NCBI GenBank assembly: GCA_963556255.1
Contig: OY744612.1
Coordinates: forward strand, 25,728,940 to 25,792,939
Direction of reading: 5' to 3'
Length of the DNA: 64,000 nucleotides
From: Allolobophora icterica
Taxonomy: Eukaryota; Annelida; Clitellata; Crassiclitellata; Lumbricidae
Shown here: piece after piece, positions 9,541 through 20,830 of the stretch
Position numbering within the stretch: position 1 is the stretch's first letter
How the letters are laid out: each line of letters begins with the position of its first letter
Notes under the pieces: generated by a model
Database searches by the model: none
What the model was told of the DNA's origin: nothing
The model's input: only the letters and a program-made list of their open reading frames with translations
Translations under genes and position numbers: made by a program

Positions 9541-10520
9541 AGCACTATGGAAGTCATTCAATTGAACCCAATTAGATTGGAATAGATTAGATTGGAGATT
9601 ATTCTTCACGATTTTACATCCACTTCTCTTAAAGCTTTTTAGGCTCAAGTGGGCGACTTTCCAGATTACATAATTTAAAATAATTTCATTTATCCATTAA
9701 GTTTCCCCAAAATACTTCAATGCTTGTAGCCAAACCCAAGCTCAGGCAAACAAAAATTGTAATCTTTAGGGTTAAAGTGAGACCCAGTGAGGTCACGGCC
9801 CCTTGCTTCCATGCCGACACCCTTAGCCTAGTAGACTGGATTTGCCATAGTTTGGCTTCGAGTGGCTGTGTACTGCTTCCAGGCTCTTTGGCGTTCTTGT
9901 GGACTGCGAAAAGTGTCAAGCTCACCCTGGGCCTATGGGAAGATCAATACAATAACAGATTAGAGCATGATTAGCATAGGTCATATTATGAATAGAATAT
10001 AGGTTAAAACAGAATAGGAAAATTATGACAAGCATAAATTATATGATCAGATATGAACTAAGAACTACATATGATTATAGTTCATTGTTAAAATAGATTA
10101 TATAATAGATTCTGATTAGAATACAGAGAAGAATAGAAAATTTTAGGTAATGATTAGAAATTAAAATAAGAGTTCATAATTAGCATAGGTCAAATCAAAT
10201 CTGCTTAGCATAGACACAATTTCCATTAGAATAGATTATATGATTACAATATAGGCCATAAAGAGAACAGAATAGATGGTAATTAAAATAAATTAGATTC
10301 TGATGAGAAGATAGATCACAAGTAGATTTGATTAGATGAATTATAGAACAGATTAGCTTACAAATAGTATAGATTAAATACAATCAATATATTGTATAAA
10401 CATAAAAACATTTGCATAGACATAATATTCTCACTAGAAGAGATCATACATTGACTAGAGTAGTCTGTGACTTACATAACGTTTAGAATAGAGTACATGA
10501 TTAAGAAATTTTAGTAATCA
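9541..10520 (+). repeat. LINE/SINE-like 3' end and degenerate GATTAGA-rich region
   Basis: GCACTATGGAAGTCATT at 9541 resembles the GCGCTATAGAAGT 3' end seen at several loci here and is followed by AGATTGGAATAGATTAGATT. From about 9950 to 10500 the sequence is dominated by degenerate AGATTA, AGAATAG and TAGATT words, possibly an expanded and decayed tail. No gene. Confidence 0.5.
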
Positions 10521-12150
10521 AACGTATTTGTGGGTAAGTCTACTTGTTACTTAAATAGCAGCGCTTGTGAATAAGCTGGTGCTTTGCACTTAGCTTTATA
10601 GTAGCGCTTTAGAAATGTGGAGTTTATGATTATTACGATTATGATTACCAACTTTACTCACCTTACACCTGGAGAAACTCAAAAGGGTGCAGGTGGCTAT
10701 TTATATGATGCTTTTCAAGCTTAAGGCATAAGATAATGCGTTTCTCTAGCAGAGGCGCTATATAAATCTATGATAGCATTATATCAGATTAGGTCCAGGC
10801 AACGAACCTTATACTGATAAGCAATCAAGCATGGTTAAATATGAAAACTGGGAGTTCAATGAATTCTTACAGATTTGCTGAAGCGAGAAATCTGCCAGAG
10901 TGGACGTTGTTCGCTTGGCTGCGTTGATGACAGGCAGTTACGCAGCTGTGACGTGTGGTTCTCACGATAGGCACCAGGGGGCAGCTTCTATGGAAGTCAC
11001 ACAGCAAAAGCCAAAGACAATTGGCACAATTTATTTTATTTATTTATTTATTACACTGATTATGTGCCCAAATTCAGTCAATCTGTTCAGTCCGCGTATG
11101 TGACAGACGCAAGTTACAGTTCTTCTATGGAGTCATGTTCTCTTTCCAATTCAGTCACACCATCTTCCAATGCAGTAGGAGGAAGTCACTTTGAGTGAGA
11201 GTGAGAGAGTTAGTCAGTGAGAAAGTAAGAGAGATCGAGTGACAGATTTAGTGAATGACAGTGAGAACAGTGTGAGTGAGAAAGAGTGAGAAAGTATGGG
11301 GACATGAGTGGAAGAGATTGAGTGAGAAAGAGTGACTGTCAGAGTGAAACTGGGTGAGTACGTAAGTAAGACAGTACCTGGACCTGTGCTTTCTTGGCTC
11401 TAGATAGCTGAATGGCACGCTGGTGTTCGACCCATTCGTCCTGATATCTGTGTTCGATCAACTGATGGATTGGAGTTGATGGCCTGTATACAGGTAAAAC
11501 AAGGTAAGAGAAGTAAAGGTAATGAAAAGGTAACAGAAATTCACAATAGTACAGACCTTAGGTCACTTAGGTATGGTGATTCAGATAAGAATGGTAATCG
11601 AAACAAGATTAGTTTCAGTGATCAAGGTAGGTAGGTAAGGAAACGTAGAAGGGTAATTTATGTTACTGCATCCTTGAATCTTGAAATACTGGAATTAAGG
11701 TAATTTAAGGTTATTGAAGTAAAGTAAGGTAACTAGGGTAATAAATAAACAGTAATAAATAATTTGAGTACTTCTCAGAATGGTCTTGGGACAAGGCCTG
11801 AATTTCTAGAAATAACCATTCTATCGTTTGATAATGTTAAGCTGATCCATACACTATTTTCTCCTGAGTATTTGTTTATCTCCCTGACAGATCACATTTT
11901 CCACGAAGAAATAATAATCATAATGGTAATGATAAGAAGGGTGAAGTTTCATTTACTACAGTATGATTACTTAACAAATTTAACAAAAATTCAGTTAAGG
12001 TAAATTGCACCAAAATAAATCCAGTAGAATAACACCTAATTAATGTAATATGCTTAATTTGGCTTCTTAAAGAGATTAAGATTTTTAACCAGTGTCACTT
12101 GCAAGCAACCATTGAGTAATGCTTTTTTGTAAATTAATCATTAGGTAGGA
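10521..12150. other. Spacer with element remnants
   Basis: An AGGCGCTATATAAATCTATGA 3'-end-like motif is at 10752-10772. A GAGTGAGA-rich purine stretch spans about 11190-11370. Loose GGTAAGGTAA words occur at 11490-11740. No convincing gene. Confidence 0.5.
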
Positions 12151-12179
12151 TTAAATTAGATTAAACAGACTCCTATGGG

Positions 12180-12275
12180 GGGGCACCATTTTGGGCGAAT
12201 GCCATAACGTAGGCGACCTTGAAGGGATGCTATATAAAACTGTTGTAATAATAATAATGTAACCTGACAGGGCGT
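12180..12275 (+). repeat. Retroelement-like 3' end with short (AAT)n tail
   Basis: GATGCTATATAAAACTGTTG followed by AATAATAATAAT resembles the GCGCTATAnAA plus simple-repeat ends of LINE/SINE copies elsewhere in the window. The body upstream is too short to classify. Confidence 0.4.
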
Positions 12276-12784
12276 CCATAAACCATGTCTGCAGGGAGGC
12301 GTCTTTGGGTGAGCACATCCGCTTGGGTGTTCTTTGACTTGGGTTGGCGACGGAAGTCATTCGTTGCCCGAAAGTCAGACTGTTCGCGAGAGGTGGTCAG
12401 ACCGGCATCGACGGCTCCTCGGTTGAGACGGACAAAATCACGGGGGGCGTTTGAAAGATCCTTTGTCCCTGTACCCTCGAAAGACAGACCCTTTGCCGTT
12501 GAGGCTGCTGGTACCGAGTCATTCCATCTCAGAGCTTTAAAAATTTTTTATTTATTTATTAATTGTAACTTATTTATTAACTGTAATTTGTTTTTTAATT
12601 TATTTATTGTAGTTGTTGTGCAATAAATTGTTATTCACTGATGTTTTGTGATAAATATTTGGATGGTGGTTGTAGTAGTGGCTGTGATGGCAGCCGGAGT
12701 GGTAGCGGTTGTGGTATTAGTACAAGAAGTGGTGGTGGCAGCACAGGGAGAGGAGGTGATGGTGGCAGTGGAAACGGTGGTAAT

Positions 12785-12821
12785 GATGATGATGATGATT
12801 ATGATGATAAAGTTGAAGAGA

Positions 12822-12909
<88 letters not shown>

Positions 12910-12945
12910 TGATGATGATGATAATGATAACAATGATGACTAGAT
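12785..12945. repeat. (GAT)n / (GAC)n microsatellite
   Basis: About 160 bp of GATGAT with a GACGAT block. Overlapping poly-Asp, poly-Met and poly-His frames are repeat translations. It is preceded by a GGTGGTGGC-rich stretch from about 12660. Confidence 0.95.
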
Positions 12946-13059
12946 GGTACCCTACTTTCAGCCACCCCAATATTTCTTTGTGGATTTGCTCGACCGTAGA
13001 GAAATGATGGCCCCGGATAATAGACATATCCCCGCTTCTTGGACTTGCCCAGTTCATCC

Positions 13060-13275
13060 TAAAACATAATCATCATCACCATTGTCATCATCATTATGAA
13101 CAACACCACCCCTACTACAACCACAATCATCATCATTGCAACAGTAGCACTAATACCAGTCTTTATCATCATCAAAGTCACTATCATCATCACCACAGCA
13201 ATTATCATCATCATTATCATCATTATCTTCACAAAAATCATCACCATCACCAGAACTACAACAATTAAGATAATT
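13060..13275. repeat. Degenerate (ATC)n microsatellite
   Basis: Interrupted ATCATC and ACC/ACA triplets, roughly the complement of the GAT array 120 bp away. The two arrays could pair as a loose inverted repeat. Confidence 0.85.
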
Positions 13276-14080
13276 GCAAATTATAATTTTTTTTATCTGC
13301 AGTGGTGCCTTAGGATGAGGAGTTATGGTTCTTATCATCAGTTTCAAATCATCACGTTCACCACTGGTGTCGGTGGTGGGAGATGTGGTTTAATTAGCCT
13401 CCATGAACGAAAAGGCCTGCAAAAGTATATGCACAATACACTAAATTAATTAACATACAGTGCAATCAAGTCTTTCATGGTGCAACTACAACATTCAAGC
13501 ACTCCATAGCATAATGAAACCCTCAATAATAATCTGATAAGATGCCTGCCATCTTGTGTATCTATATTCGCAGGAAATCTTAGAAAGTATAGTACAGCAT
13601 AAAACCAAAATTTTCGCTGGAAACGCTGAACTTAGTAAATACTTCTGGGAGGGTGCTGTACAAGAACTGTCTCCACAACTTTACGTTTCGATTTTAACAT
13701 GCACAGATCGCCACTAGAAACCTTCGGCCATCTTGTGGTGTTTTACTTACACGAAGGTGAAGTTCGTTGCCAAGCATCGTGTTGCGTTGTTGGCCTAGGA
13801 CCCCCGTTGCTGTGTACTCGAAAGGCCCCTCGGAGCCCCTAGAAACGGCTGCTGCCATCGACGTATCAATAGACGTATCAACTCCCTTAAGAAAACTCGT
13901 TACCCTAAAACCTGAAATGTCTGTGTCGCAATGGCGTCGATATAATTGCTATGACAACGAAGGAACTTTTAGTCGCCAGGTAGCGCAGCGCCGTCATCGG
14001 TTGTGCTTGTAGTCGCCAGGCGGGGTTGCGGTCAATGTATTTTAAAATTTTCATTCGCATGTGGGAAAAGGCTATACAAC
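13276..14080. other. Spacer
   Basis: Mixed-composition sequence with short frames; no recognised gene or element. Confidence 0.45.
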
Positions 14081-14081
14081 T

Positions 14082-14182
14082 ATACAATACAATACAATGC
14101 AATACAATACAATACAATACAATACAATACAATACAATACAGTACAATACAATACAATACAATACAATACAATACAATACAA
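14082..14182. repeat. (AATAC)n pentanucleotide microsatellite
   Basis: About 20 units with two single-base variants. The same pentamer is the 3' tail of the LINEs at 21483-21505 and 46150-46185 (there as TATTG on the + strand). This array may be an expanded LINE tail, but no body is recognisable beside it. Confidence 0.95.
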
Positions 14183-14354
14183 CCATAATTTGATAGTGCC
14201 CTCCTTATAAAGTTCAGAAGTGCACATTGAAGCCAAGAAACTATATTAAGATCTATTTGTAGACTGGAAGAGGCAAGTTTCAGTCTATAGCGAAAGACGG
14301 TTTCGATCAGAGCGTTGCGAACATGAGGAGGTACAGAGTTACAGATGGAGGGAT

Positions 14355-14550
14355 CCAGAGGCGTAACTTTGGTCTAAAAAATGGGGGTGGAGTACCAATT
14401 TCTTCTCCACTTTCGCTTTTCGCATGGAGACCATTTCGGACATAAAACCTGCCATGGTAACTGATCAGGAAGCGCTGATGAACTTACCTCCATAACGGCA
14501 ATTTTATTGTTCTTTTTCATACAAAGCTTCCCCTTACATAATCTCGGTCT
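14355..14550 (+). mobile_element. Truncated copy of the GGCGTAACTTTGGTC MITE
   Basis: CAGAGGCGTAACTTTGGTCT followed by AAAAATGGGGGTGG and GTACCAATTTCTT matches the left part of the copies at 19659 and 31475. The right terminus (CGCCTATG) is not found before the satellite begins. Confidence 0.6.
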
Positions 14551-14552
14551 CT

Positions 14553-15492
14553 AAACATCTAAACTAAAGAACTACTTAACTAAAGAACACATCTAAACTA
14601 AAGTACTACCTAACTAAGGATAACATCAGACTTAACAAAAGCACTCATCCAGTGTTTTAGTTGTCGGGGGGTTGGGGGAGTTCAACCCCCTAGTTCTCTT
14701 TCTAACCCCCTCAGCTAATTACTGAAAATACGTTGGGGGGGGGTTACTTTACTACAAAAAACTGGTGTTTGGTCTATGTGACTATGTGATTTGGTAATCT
14801 GCAAATTTTTGACCCCCCCAGTTGTTTTTGGACAACTAAAACACTGCACTCATCTTAACTAAAGAACAAATCAAAATTTAAAAACCATCTAAACTAAAGA
14901 ACACATCCAAATTAAAGGACAATTGTAACTAAAGAACACATCTTAAATAACGAACATATCTTAACTACAGAAGACACCTTACTAAAGAACCATCTTAACT
15001 AAAGAACAAATATTAACTAAATAAAAGATCTTAACTACAGAACTAACTTAACTAAAGAACACATCAAAACTAAGGAACTATCTTAACCAAACAACACAAC
15101 ATAACTAAGGAAATATTTTAACTAAAGAACACATCTAAAAGTACACAGCTTAACTAAAAAAACTATCTAACTACAGAACACATCCAGACAAAAGGACTAT
15201 CTTAAATAAAGAACACAGCTGCACTAAAGAACAATCTTAACTAAAGAAACGTCTTAACTAAAAAAACTATCCTAACTAAAAAGCACATCTTAGCTAAATA
15301 ACTATCTAAACTAAAGAACGCATGCAAACTAAAGATCCATCTTAGCCTATATAAAGAACACATCTAAACTGAAGAACTATCTGAACCAAAGAACGAACAC
15401 AGCTCACCAAAAGAACATATCTTAACTAAAGGACACATCTTAACTAACGAACACGTCTAAACTAAGGAATTATCATATATATATATATATTA
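14553..15492. repeat. Degenerate TAACTAAAGAACACATCT satellite, left part
   Basis: Tandem array of a roughly 17-18-bp degenerate unit (AACTAAAGAACACATCT alternating with AACTAAAGAACTATCTT). It is interrupted by the MITE at 14650-14846 and continues on the other side of LINE-B. Confidence 0.95.
14650..14846. mobile_element. hAT-type MITE with perfect 16-bp TIRs and 8-bp TSD
   Basis: CAGTGTTTTAGTTGTC (14650-14665) is the exact reverse complement of GACAACTAAAACACTG (14831-14846). CACTCATC is duplicated at 14642-14649 and 14847-14854. Both fit the hAT superfamily (CAnTG ends, 8-bp TSD). The subterminal GGGGGGTTGGGGG and TTCAACCCCC block is shared with the nested MITE at 20329-20470. Confidence 0.92.
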
Positions 15493-15605
15493 ACTAAAAC
15501 ACATATACTAACGCTACTTACAAAGATTATCTTCCTCCCTCCTCTTCTTCCTCCCTTGCTCTTTATCCAACCTGCCCAGAAGAACTCCTTTCAATTAATG
15601 CCACA

Positions 15606-17147
15606 ATGAAACTTTCACATAGCACTGGCCCTGACCTTCTGGATCCCACTATTATTAGTCCTAACCTATCATTAATCTCAACTCCATTAGCCCATATATT
15701 TAACTGCTCCTTGAAAACAGGCATTATCCCATCACAGATGAAAATAGCTACTGTAACTCCTATCTTTAAACAGGGAAATAGAGAAGAACTGAATAATTAC
15801 AGACCGATTTCTATCCTACCCTTCTTTGCTAAACTGCTAGAAAAAGTAGTATACCAACGCCTTAATGACTTTGTAATAAAACACAATATTCTCTATCCTT
15901 TCCAGCATGGCTTTAGACCTGGACACTCAACAGATCTGCCTTTAATCAACATTCATAACAGAATAACCCAGGCAATAGATCATAATGAATTTTCTATAGG
16001 ATTATTCTTAGATTTATCCAAGGCCTTCGATACTGTAGACCATTATATACTACTCAAGAAACTTTGTAACTATGGAATCAGGGGCCTTCCACTTGCTTGG
16101 TTCGAAAACTATCTAACTGCTCGCTTTCAACAAGTTAAATGTAATGGGACTTACTCAACTTTTAAACTAATTGAATTTGGGGTACCACAGGGATCGATCC
16201 TAGGCCCTTTGTTATTCCTAATTTACATCAACGACCTCCCAAGGGCCTCTTCTGTATCACATTTTGTTTTGTTTGCTGATGACTCTAATGTCTTTTTTTC
16301 TCATAGCTCTTACCTTGAGCTATTTAGAATACTAAATAATGAACTAAAATTGCTATATGACTGGTTTAATGCAAACAAGCTATCGTTAAATCTGACCAAA
16401 ACTAATTATATTCTATTTTCCTCACACAAAAAGAAGGCTCCTCATCCACCCCAAAAACTTATAATTGACCAGGTTGAAATTCCCCAAGTGTCCTCTGCAA
16501 AATTTCTTGGAGTCTACTTAGACCAATACTTAACCTGGAATACCCACATTGAGCATATTTCTCATAAAATTGCAAAAAACATAGGAGTTATAAAAAGAAT
16601 TTCTCACCTGATTCAACCTAGCATTCTAATAACCCTCTACTACACAATGATCTACCCATACTTAAACTACTGTGCTATGGTTTGGGCCTCGAATTATGCC
16701 ACCAGACTTTATAAGCTTAAGATATTACAGAAAAGAATCGTTCGCATAATTACAAGATCCCACTGGTTAGCTCACACGGAAGGTCTTTTCCCCCAACTAG
16801 GACTCCTAAATCTTGACCAAATATTAGTTTACCAAGTCAGTATCTTTATGTACCGCTCCACGAACAAAGCACTACCACATGAATATGAGTCTCTCTTTAC
16901 CACCAATTCCCTGGTTCATTCCCACAACACACGTACTGCCACAGACATGAGGCATGTATATGCCAGAACAAATACTCGTAAATTTACAATAATATGCAGG
17001 GGCCCCTTGTTTTGGAACCTTTTGCCCAAAAGGATCAAACTTCTTCCAACCCTCAGTTTGTTCAAAAACCATCTCAGGAAATGGCTGCTCTCGGAGGGCA
17101 TCTCAGTCTCCTCATTGTCAGATCTAGAACTTCCCTTTAGTGGCTAA
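15606..17147 (+). CDS. Reverse transcriptase of LINE-B
   Basis: A 513-codon frame for the RT of a non-LTR retrotransposon. Visible: NNYRPISILPFFAKLLEK, GFRPGHSTD, LFLDLSKAFDTVDH (motif A), FGVPQGSILGPLLFLIYIND (motif B), FADDSN (catalytic), LSLNLTKTNYILF, and the C-terminal HNTRTATDMRHVYARTNTR and GPLFWNLLP. Upstream in the same frame the sequence PTCPEELLSINAT is also element-like, so the ATG at 15606 is internal and the endonuclease is missing. No stop interrupts the frame. It is clearly related to LINE-A but well diverged from it. Confidence 0.9.
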   Translation: MKLSHSTGPDLLDPTIISPNLSLISTPLAHIFNCSLKTGIIPSQMKIATVTPIFKQGNREELNNYRPISILPFFAKLLEKVVYQRLNDFVIKHNILYPFQHGFRPGHSTDLPLINIHNRITQAIDHNEFSIGLFLDLSKAFDTVDHYILLKKLCNYGIRGLPLAWFENYLTARFQQVKCNGTYSTFKLIEFGVPQGSILGPLLFLIYINDLPRASSVSHFVLFADDSNVFFSHSSYLELFRILNNELKLLYDWFNANKLSLNLTKTNYILFSSHKKKAPHPPQKLIIDQVEIPQVSSAKFLGVYLDQYLTWNTHIEHISHKIAKNIGVIKRISHLIQPSILITLYYTMIYPYLNYCAMVWASNYATRLYKLKILQKRIVRIITRSHWLAHTEGLFPQLGLLNLDQILVYQVSIFMYRSTNKALPHEYESLFTTNSLVHSHNTRTATDMRHVYARTNTRKFTIICRGPLFWNLLPKRIKLLPTLSLFKNHLRKWLLSEGISVSSLSDLELPFSG

Positions 17148-17239
17148 TTGTTGTTTATTGGTCCTGACTAGCATGGCTCAACATTAATAGCAAAGAAGTA
17201 CTAATTATGACCCTACCATCGTTATTAATTACCGAACTA

Positions 17240-17282
17240 GGGGTGCTCTACCCAGCGGGAATTTTTCCCTTCTGAGCATCCC
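17240..17282 (+). other. Conserved 3'-UTR hairpin of LINE-B
   Basis: GGGGTGCTC (17240-17248) pairs with GAGCATCCC (17274-17282) with one G-T pair. AGCGGGA (17254-17260) lies between the arms, as in LINE-A at 2900-2906. Confidence 0.65.
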
Positions 17283-17549
17283 ATTGAGATCCTACTCCCT
17301 ATATCTCGAAGACTACTTCTTGCATATTTCTTCTCTACTTTGATTTATTATATTATCCTAAACAAACAGAGTTTTCCGTCTTAACCTGAATAGGAACTGA
17401 TTTATTTAAGAATTAATATTATTTCTGTTTGTTATATTGAGTTGATTGTTTAGAGTTTGTTGACTGTTGTTACAGCCTATGAAAAAATGTGATATCTGCA
17501 GTTCTTTTTTTTGGGGACCAATAAACGATATGTTATGTTATGTTATGTT

Positions 17550-18530
17550 ACTAAAACACATATAAACTAAAGAACTATCTTAACTAAAGATCAATCTTGA
17601 CTAAAGAACTATATTAACTAAAGAACACATCTAAAATAAAGAACAATCTTAACCAAAGAATACATCCAGATTAAAGAACAATCTTAACTAAAGAACACAT
17701 CTAAACTAAAGAACAATCTTAACTAAAGAACACATCTAAACTAAAGAACATTACTAAAGAACACATCTTACCTAAAGAACTAGCTTAACTAAAACACGTA
17801 TCAACTAAAGAACTATCTTAACTAAAGATCAATCTTGACTAAAGAACTATATTAACTAAGGAACACATCTAAAATTAAGAACTATCTTAACTAAAGAACA
17901 CATCAAAACTAAAGAACAATCTTGACTAAAAAACACATCAAAACTAAAGAACAATCTTAACTAAAGAACACATCTAAACTAAAGAACATTACTAAAGAAC
18001 ACATCTTACCTAAAGAACTAGGCTAACTAAAGAACGCATCCAAACTAAAAAACACAGCTTGACAATGGAACAAATCAAAACAAAAGAACAATCTTTACTT
18101 AAAGAACTCATCTTAACTAAATAACTATCTTAACTAAGGAATACAACTTAGCTAAAGAACTATCTTAACTAAAGAACACATCTAAACTAATGAAGTATTT
18201 TAACTAAAGAACACATCTAAACCAAAGAACAAATCTTAACTAAAGAACACATGTAAACTAAAAAAACTGTCTTAACTAAAAAAAACATATCTAACTAAAG
18301 AACTATCTTAACTAAGTAACACATCTGAACTAAAGAACGATCTAGAGCTAACCTAAAGAACTATCTCAACTAAAGTACATGTCTAAACTAAAGAACTATC
18401 TTAACTAAAGAACACTTCTAAATTAGAGAGCTAAATTAACTAAAGAACTCATTTAAACTAAAGAATTCTCTTAACTAAAGAACACAAATAAAGAACACAT
18501 CTTAATTAAAGAACTATCTTCACTAAAGAA
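17550..18530. repeat. Degenerate TAACTAAAGAACACATCT satellite, right part
   Basis: Continuation of the array at 14553-15492. A duplicated higher-order segment is visible: a run starting ACTAAAACACATAT/GTATCAACTAAAG followed by GATCAATCTTGACTAAAG occurs near 17550 and again near 17790. The array ends at about 18530, where the RT relic begins. Confidence 0.95.
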
Positions 18531-18544
18531 TACCAGAACTCCAT

Positions 18545-19640
18545 CTGTCGGCATCGAGGTGACCCAGCGGCGGGTTGCGTGTCCTGCTGCTTCGGCGCCT
18601 CCTCGTATGCTAAGTTGCTAACCTCTAGTTAGATATAGGGCCGAGGAGAGGAGACAATCTGGTAACAGCGTGGATATCCGCGCATTTAGCTGCTAGGCGT
18701 CGCAACGTGTATGCGACCGCGATTGGTCTGATGCCTCCGTCTTTTTCTTCAAAGCAAAATCAGGCCCTTTATATGGTTTCGTTAATTTCGACCAGTAGGC
18801 TGCCTTCGAACGTCAGATTGACAATACGCTCAGGTGGTGAATGACTTTACAATCGACTCCAACCGAAGCTAAATCTTTGAGGTAGTGTGGAGTGATACCG
18901 CCTGGACCAGCTGCCGAGCCTGCCGTAAACGAAGATATGGCCTCGACGATCGAGCGCTCTGAAATCCTCAACGGAGCAATAAGCTTTGGATCACAGATTG
19001 GTATCCTGTCCGACGGAGCTGGCTGGCGAAGCTGAGACGATAGTCCAGCTATCGTCTCAGGAGTGTCAGAAGCTGGTTCGTCATCGCTGCAGATAAGGCG
19101 AATGGCAACCTCGTAAATAAATACTGGAGATTAGAGTGCCGTATTTCGTAGACAGTCGATAAGACCGAAGCAACGATTCAGAAGCACTTGGGTCGCTACG
19201 CAGTGCCTTGAGGTGGATTCGAACCTGCGACCCTGCCGTTACAAGGCACCGACCTAAGCAGCTACACCACCGCGTCCCTCTGTAATTACGATCTTCCAGA
19301 TTGCTGACTACTGCTGATGCAATGTATTTTGCCAAGTCACGTTTCATCGGTCCTGTACCACCTGGCGTAGGCTTATTTTCATCGTCGTCTGTATCGCTTG
19401 CCGGTCCTTTCGAACGCCATTTCATAATTCAAGAGGTAATTGTCCTCGTTAGCTTGCGTTTGACTTCCCTCTTTTTCGCTTGGCCAGAATGCATACTTCA
19501 AAGGCTAAGAGGTCCGACCATTTCCCAGTGTCATCTGGTTTCCTTACGACAACCTCTACGAGTTCACCCAAAAGGGCGGCGCACGATGCTTTTGCCGACC
19601 AATGAATTCTTTTGACGAGCGCGCCTCGCGACCGGGTGCA
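18545..19640 (-). pseudogene. Decayed reverse transcriptase (GGIRPIAV type) split by a SINE
   Basis: On the minus strand fragments read, in order: MKRDLAKYIASAVVSNLEDRNYRG (19360-19285, before the SINE), VAIRLICSDDEPASDTPETI (19110-19050), SAAGPGGITPHYLKDL (about 18920), KKDGGIRPIAVAYTLRRLAAKCA (about 18740) and GGAEAAGHATRRWV (about 18585, in a shifted frame). The order and motifs match a non-LTR-type RT protein with an RPIAVG..LRRL box, a different family from LINE-A, B and C. In-frame stops and frameshifts show it is dead. The clade is not assigned. Confidence 0.75.
19110..19285 (-). mobile_element. tRNA-derived SINE inserted in the RT relic
   Basis: The minus strand starts GGGACGCGGTGGTGTAGCTG (A-box-like GGTGTAGCTGCTTAGG) and has a B box GGTTCGAATCC about 45 bases later. 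The body then reads CTCAAGGCACTGCGTAGCG and ends near CAGTATTTATTTACGA. RT coding sequence continues on either side (NYRG before, VAIRLICSDD after), so the insertion boundaries are supported by the host frame. Confidence 0.8.
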
Positions 19641-19782
19641 AGATACTGAAGGTACAATCAGAGACGTAACTTTGGTCTAGAAAGTGGGGGTACCAAATCG
19701 CATTATTTCAGCTTCGCGACTGTTAAATAATTATAATGGCATCGTTTTTATTACAAGCATAATAATAATTACAGGCTTAATA

Positions 19783-19940
<158 letters not shown>

Positions 19941-20018
19941 AGCGAAAATAATAATAATGACAATGAGAGTGATTATGGTGGTGATCGCACTGATGATAAT
20001 GCTATGTAATTGATGATG

Positions 20019-20195
<177 letters not shown>

Positions 20196-20328
20196 TCACT
20201 TTCCTCATTCAGCGCTTTTCCAACTGCATCCAGCGCTACAACTGATGTTGCGGAGGACGAGGCCTGATTTTTCAGACATTCAACAACAGCTCCTAGCCTA
20301 ATTTTTTAGACTCCTGAGGGATTATATG

Positions 20329-20470
20329 CAGAGTGAGAATTGTCGGGGGGTTGGGGGTTCAACCCCCCTAGTCTTTCTTAGGACCCCATAGTAAAGTCTT
20401 CATTTCACACCCAAACTCCACATGAATCAAGGTCCAACCTCCCAGTCTTTTTTCTACAATTCTCATACTG
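20329..20470. mobile_element. MITE nested in the expanded MITE
   Basis: Ends CAGAGTGAGAATTGTCGG and, in reverse, CAGTATGAGAATTGTAG. ATTATATG is perfectly duplicated at 20321-20328 and 20471-20478. It shares the GGGGGGTTGGGGGTTCAACCCCC block with the MITE at 14650-14846. Confidence 0.9.
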
Positions 20471-20495
20471 ATTATATGTACCCCAGGGAAAAAAA

Positions 20496-20655
<160 letters not shown>

Positions 20656-20830
20656 ATGAAAGTGATGATAATGCTCGGTAATTGTTTTGAATCTTGAGGG
20701 CTTCCTCAGATAAAATAATAATGGACAAAAACAATGGGCATGAAAAGTGGGGGAATGGTACCCTCCAGTCCAAAAAGTGGAGGTACGGATACCTCTCGTA
20801 CCTCCCGTAAATTTCGCCTATGGGTACAAT

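Larger units (their letters stand above)
15508..17549 (+). mobile_element. LINE-B: 5'-truncated CR1/jockey-like retrotransposon inside the satellite
   Basis: About 2.04 kb carrying an RT frame, a 3' UTR with a hairpin (17240-17282) and a (TATGT)n tail at 17529-17549. ACTAAAACACATATA occurs on both sides (15493-15507 and 17550-17564) as a likely 15-bp target-site duplication, although the flank is itself a tandem array. It splits the satellite into two parts. Confidence 0.88.

Noticed and set aside
12285..12626. 113-codon ORF as a gene
   Set aside because: The part LRRTKSRGAFERSF loosely resembles a LINE C-terminus, and a similar DNA segment is at 21269, but the match is too short and no other landmark is readable.
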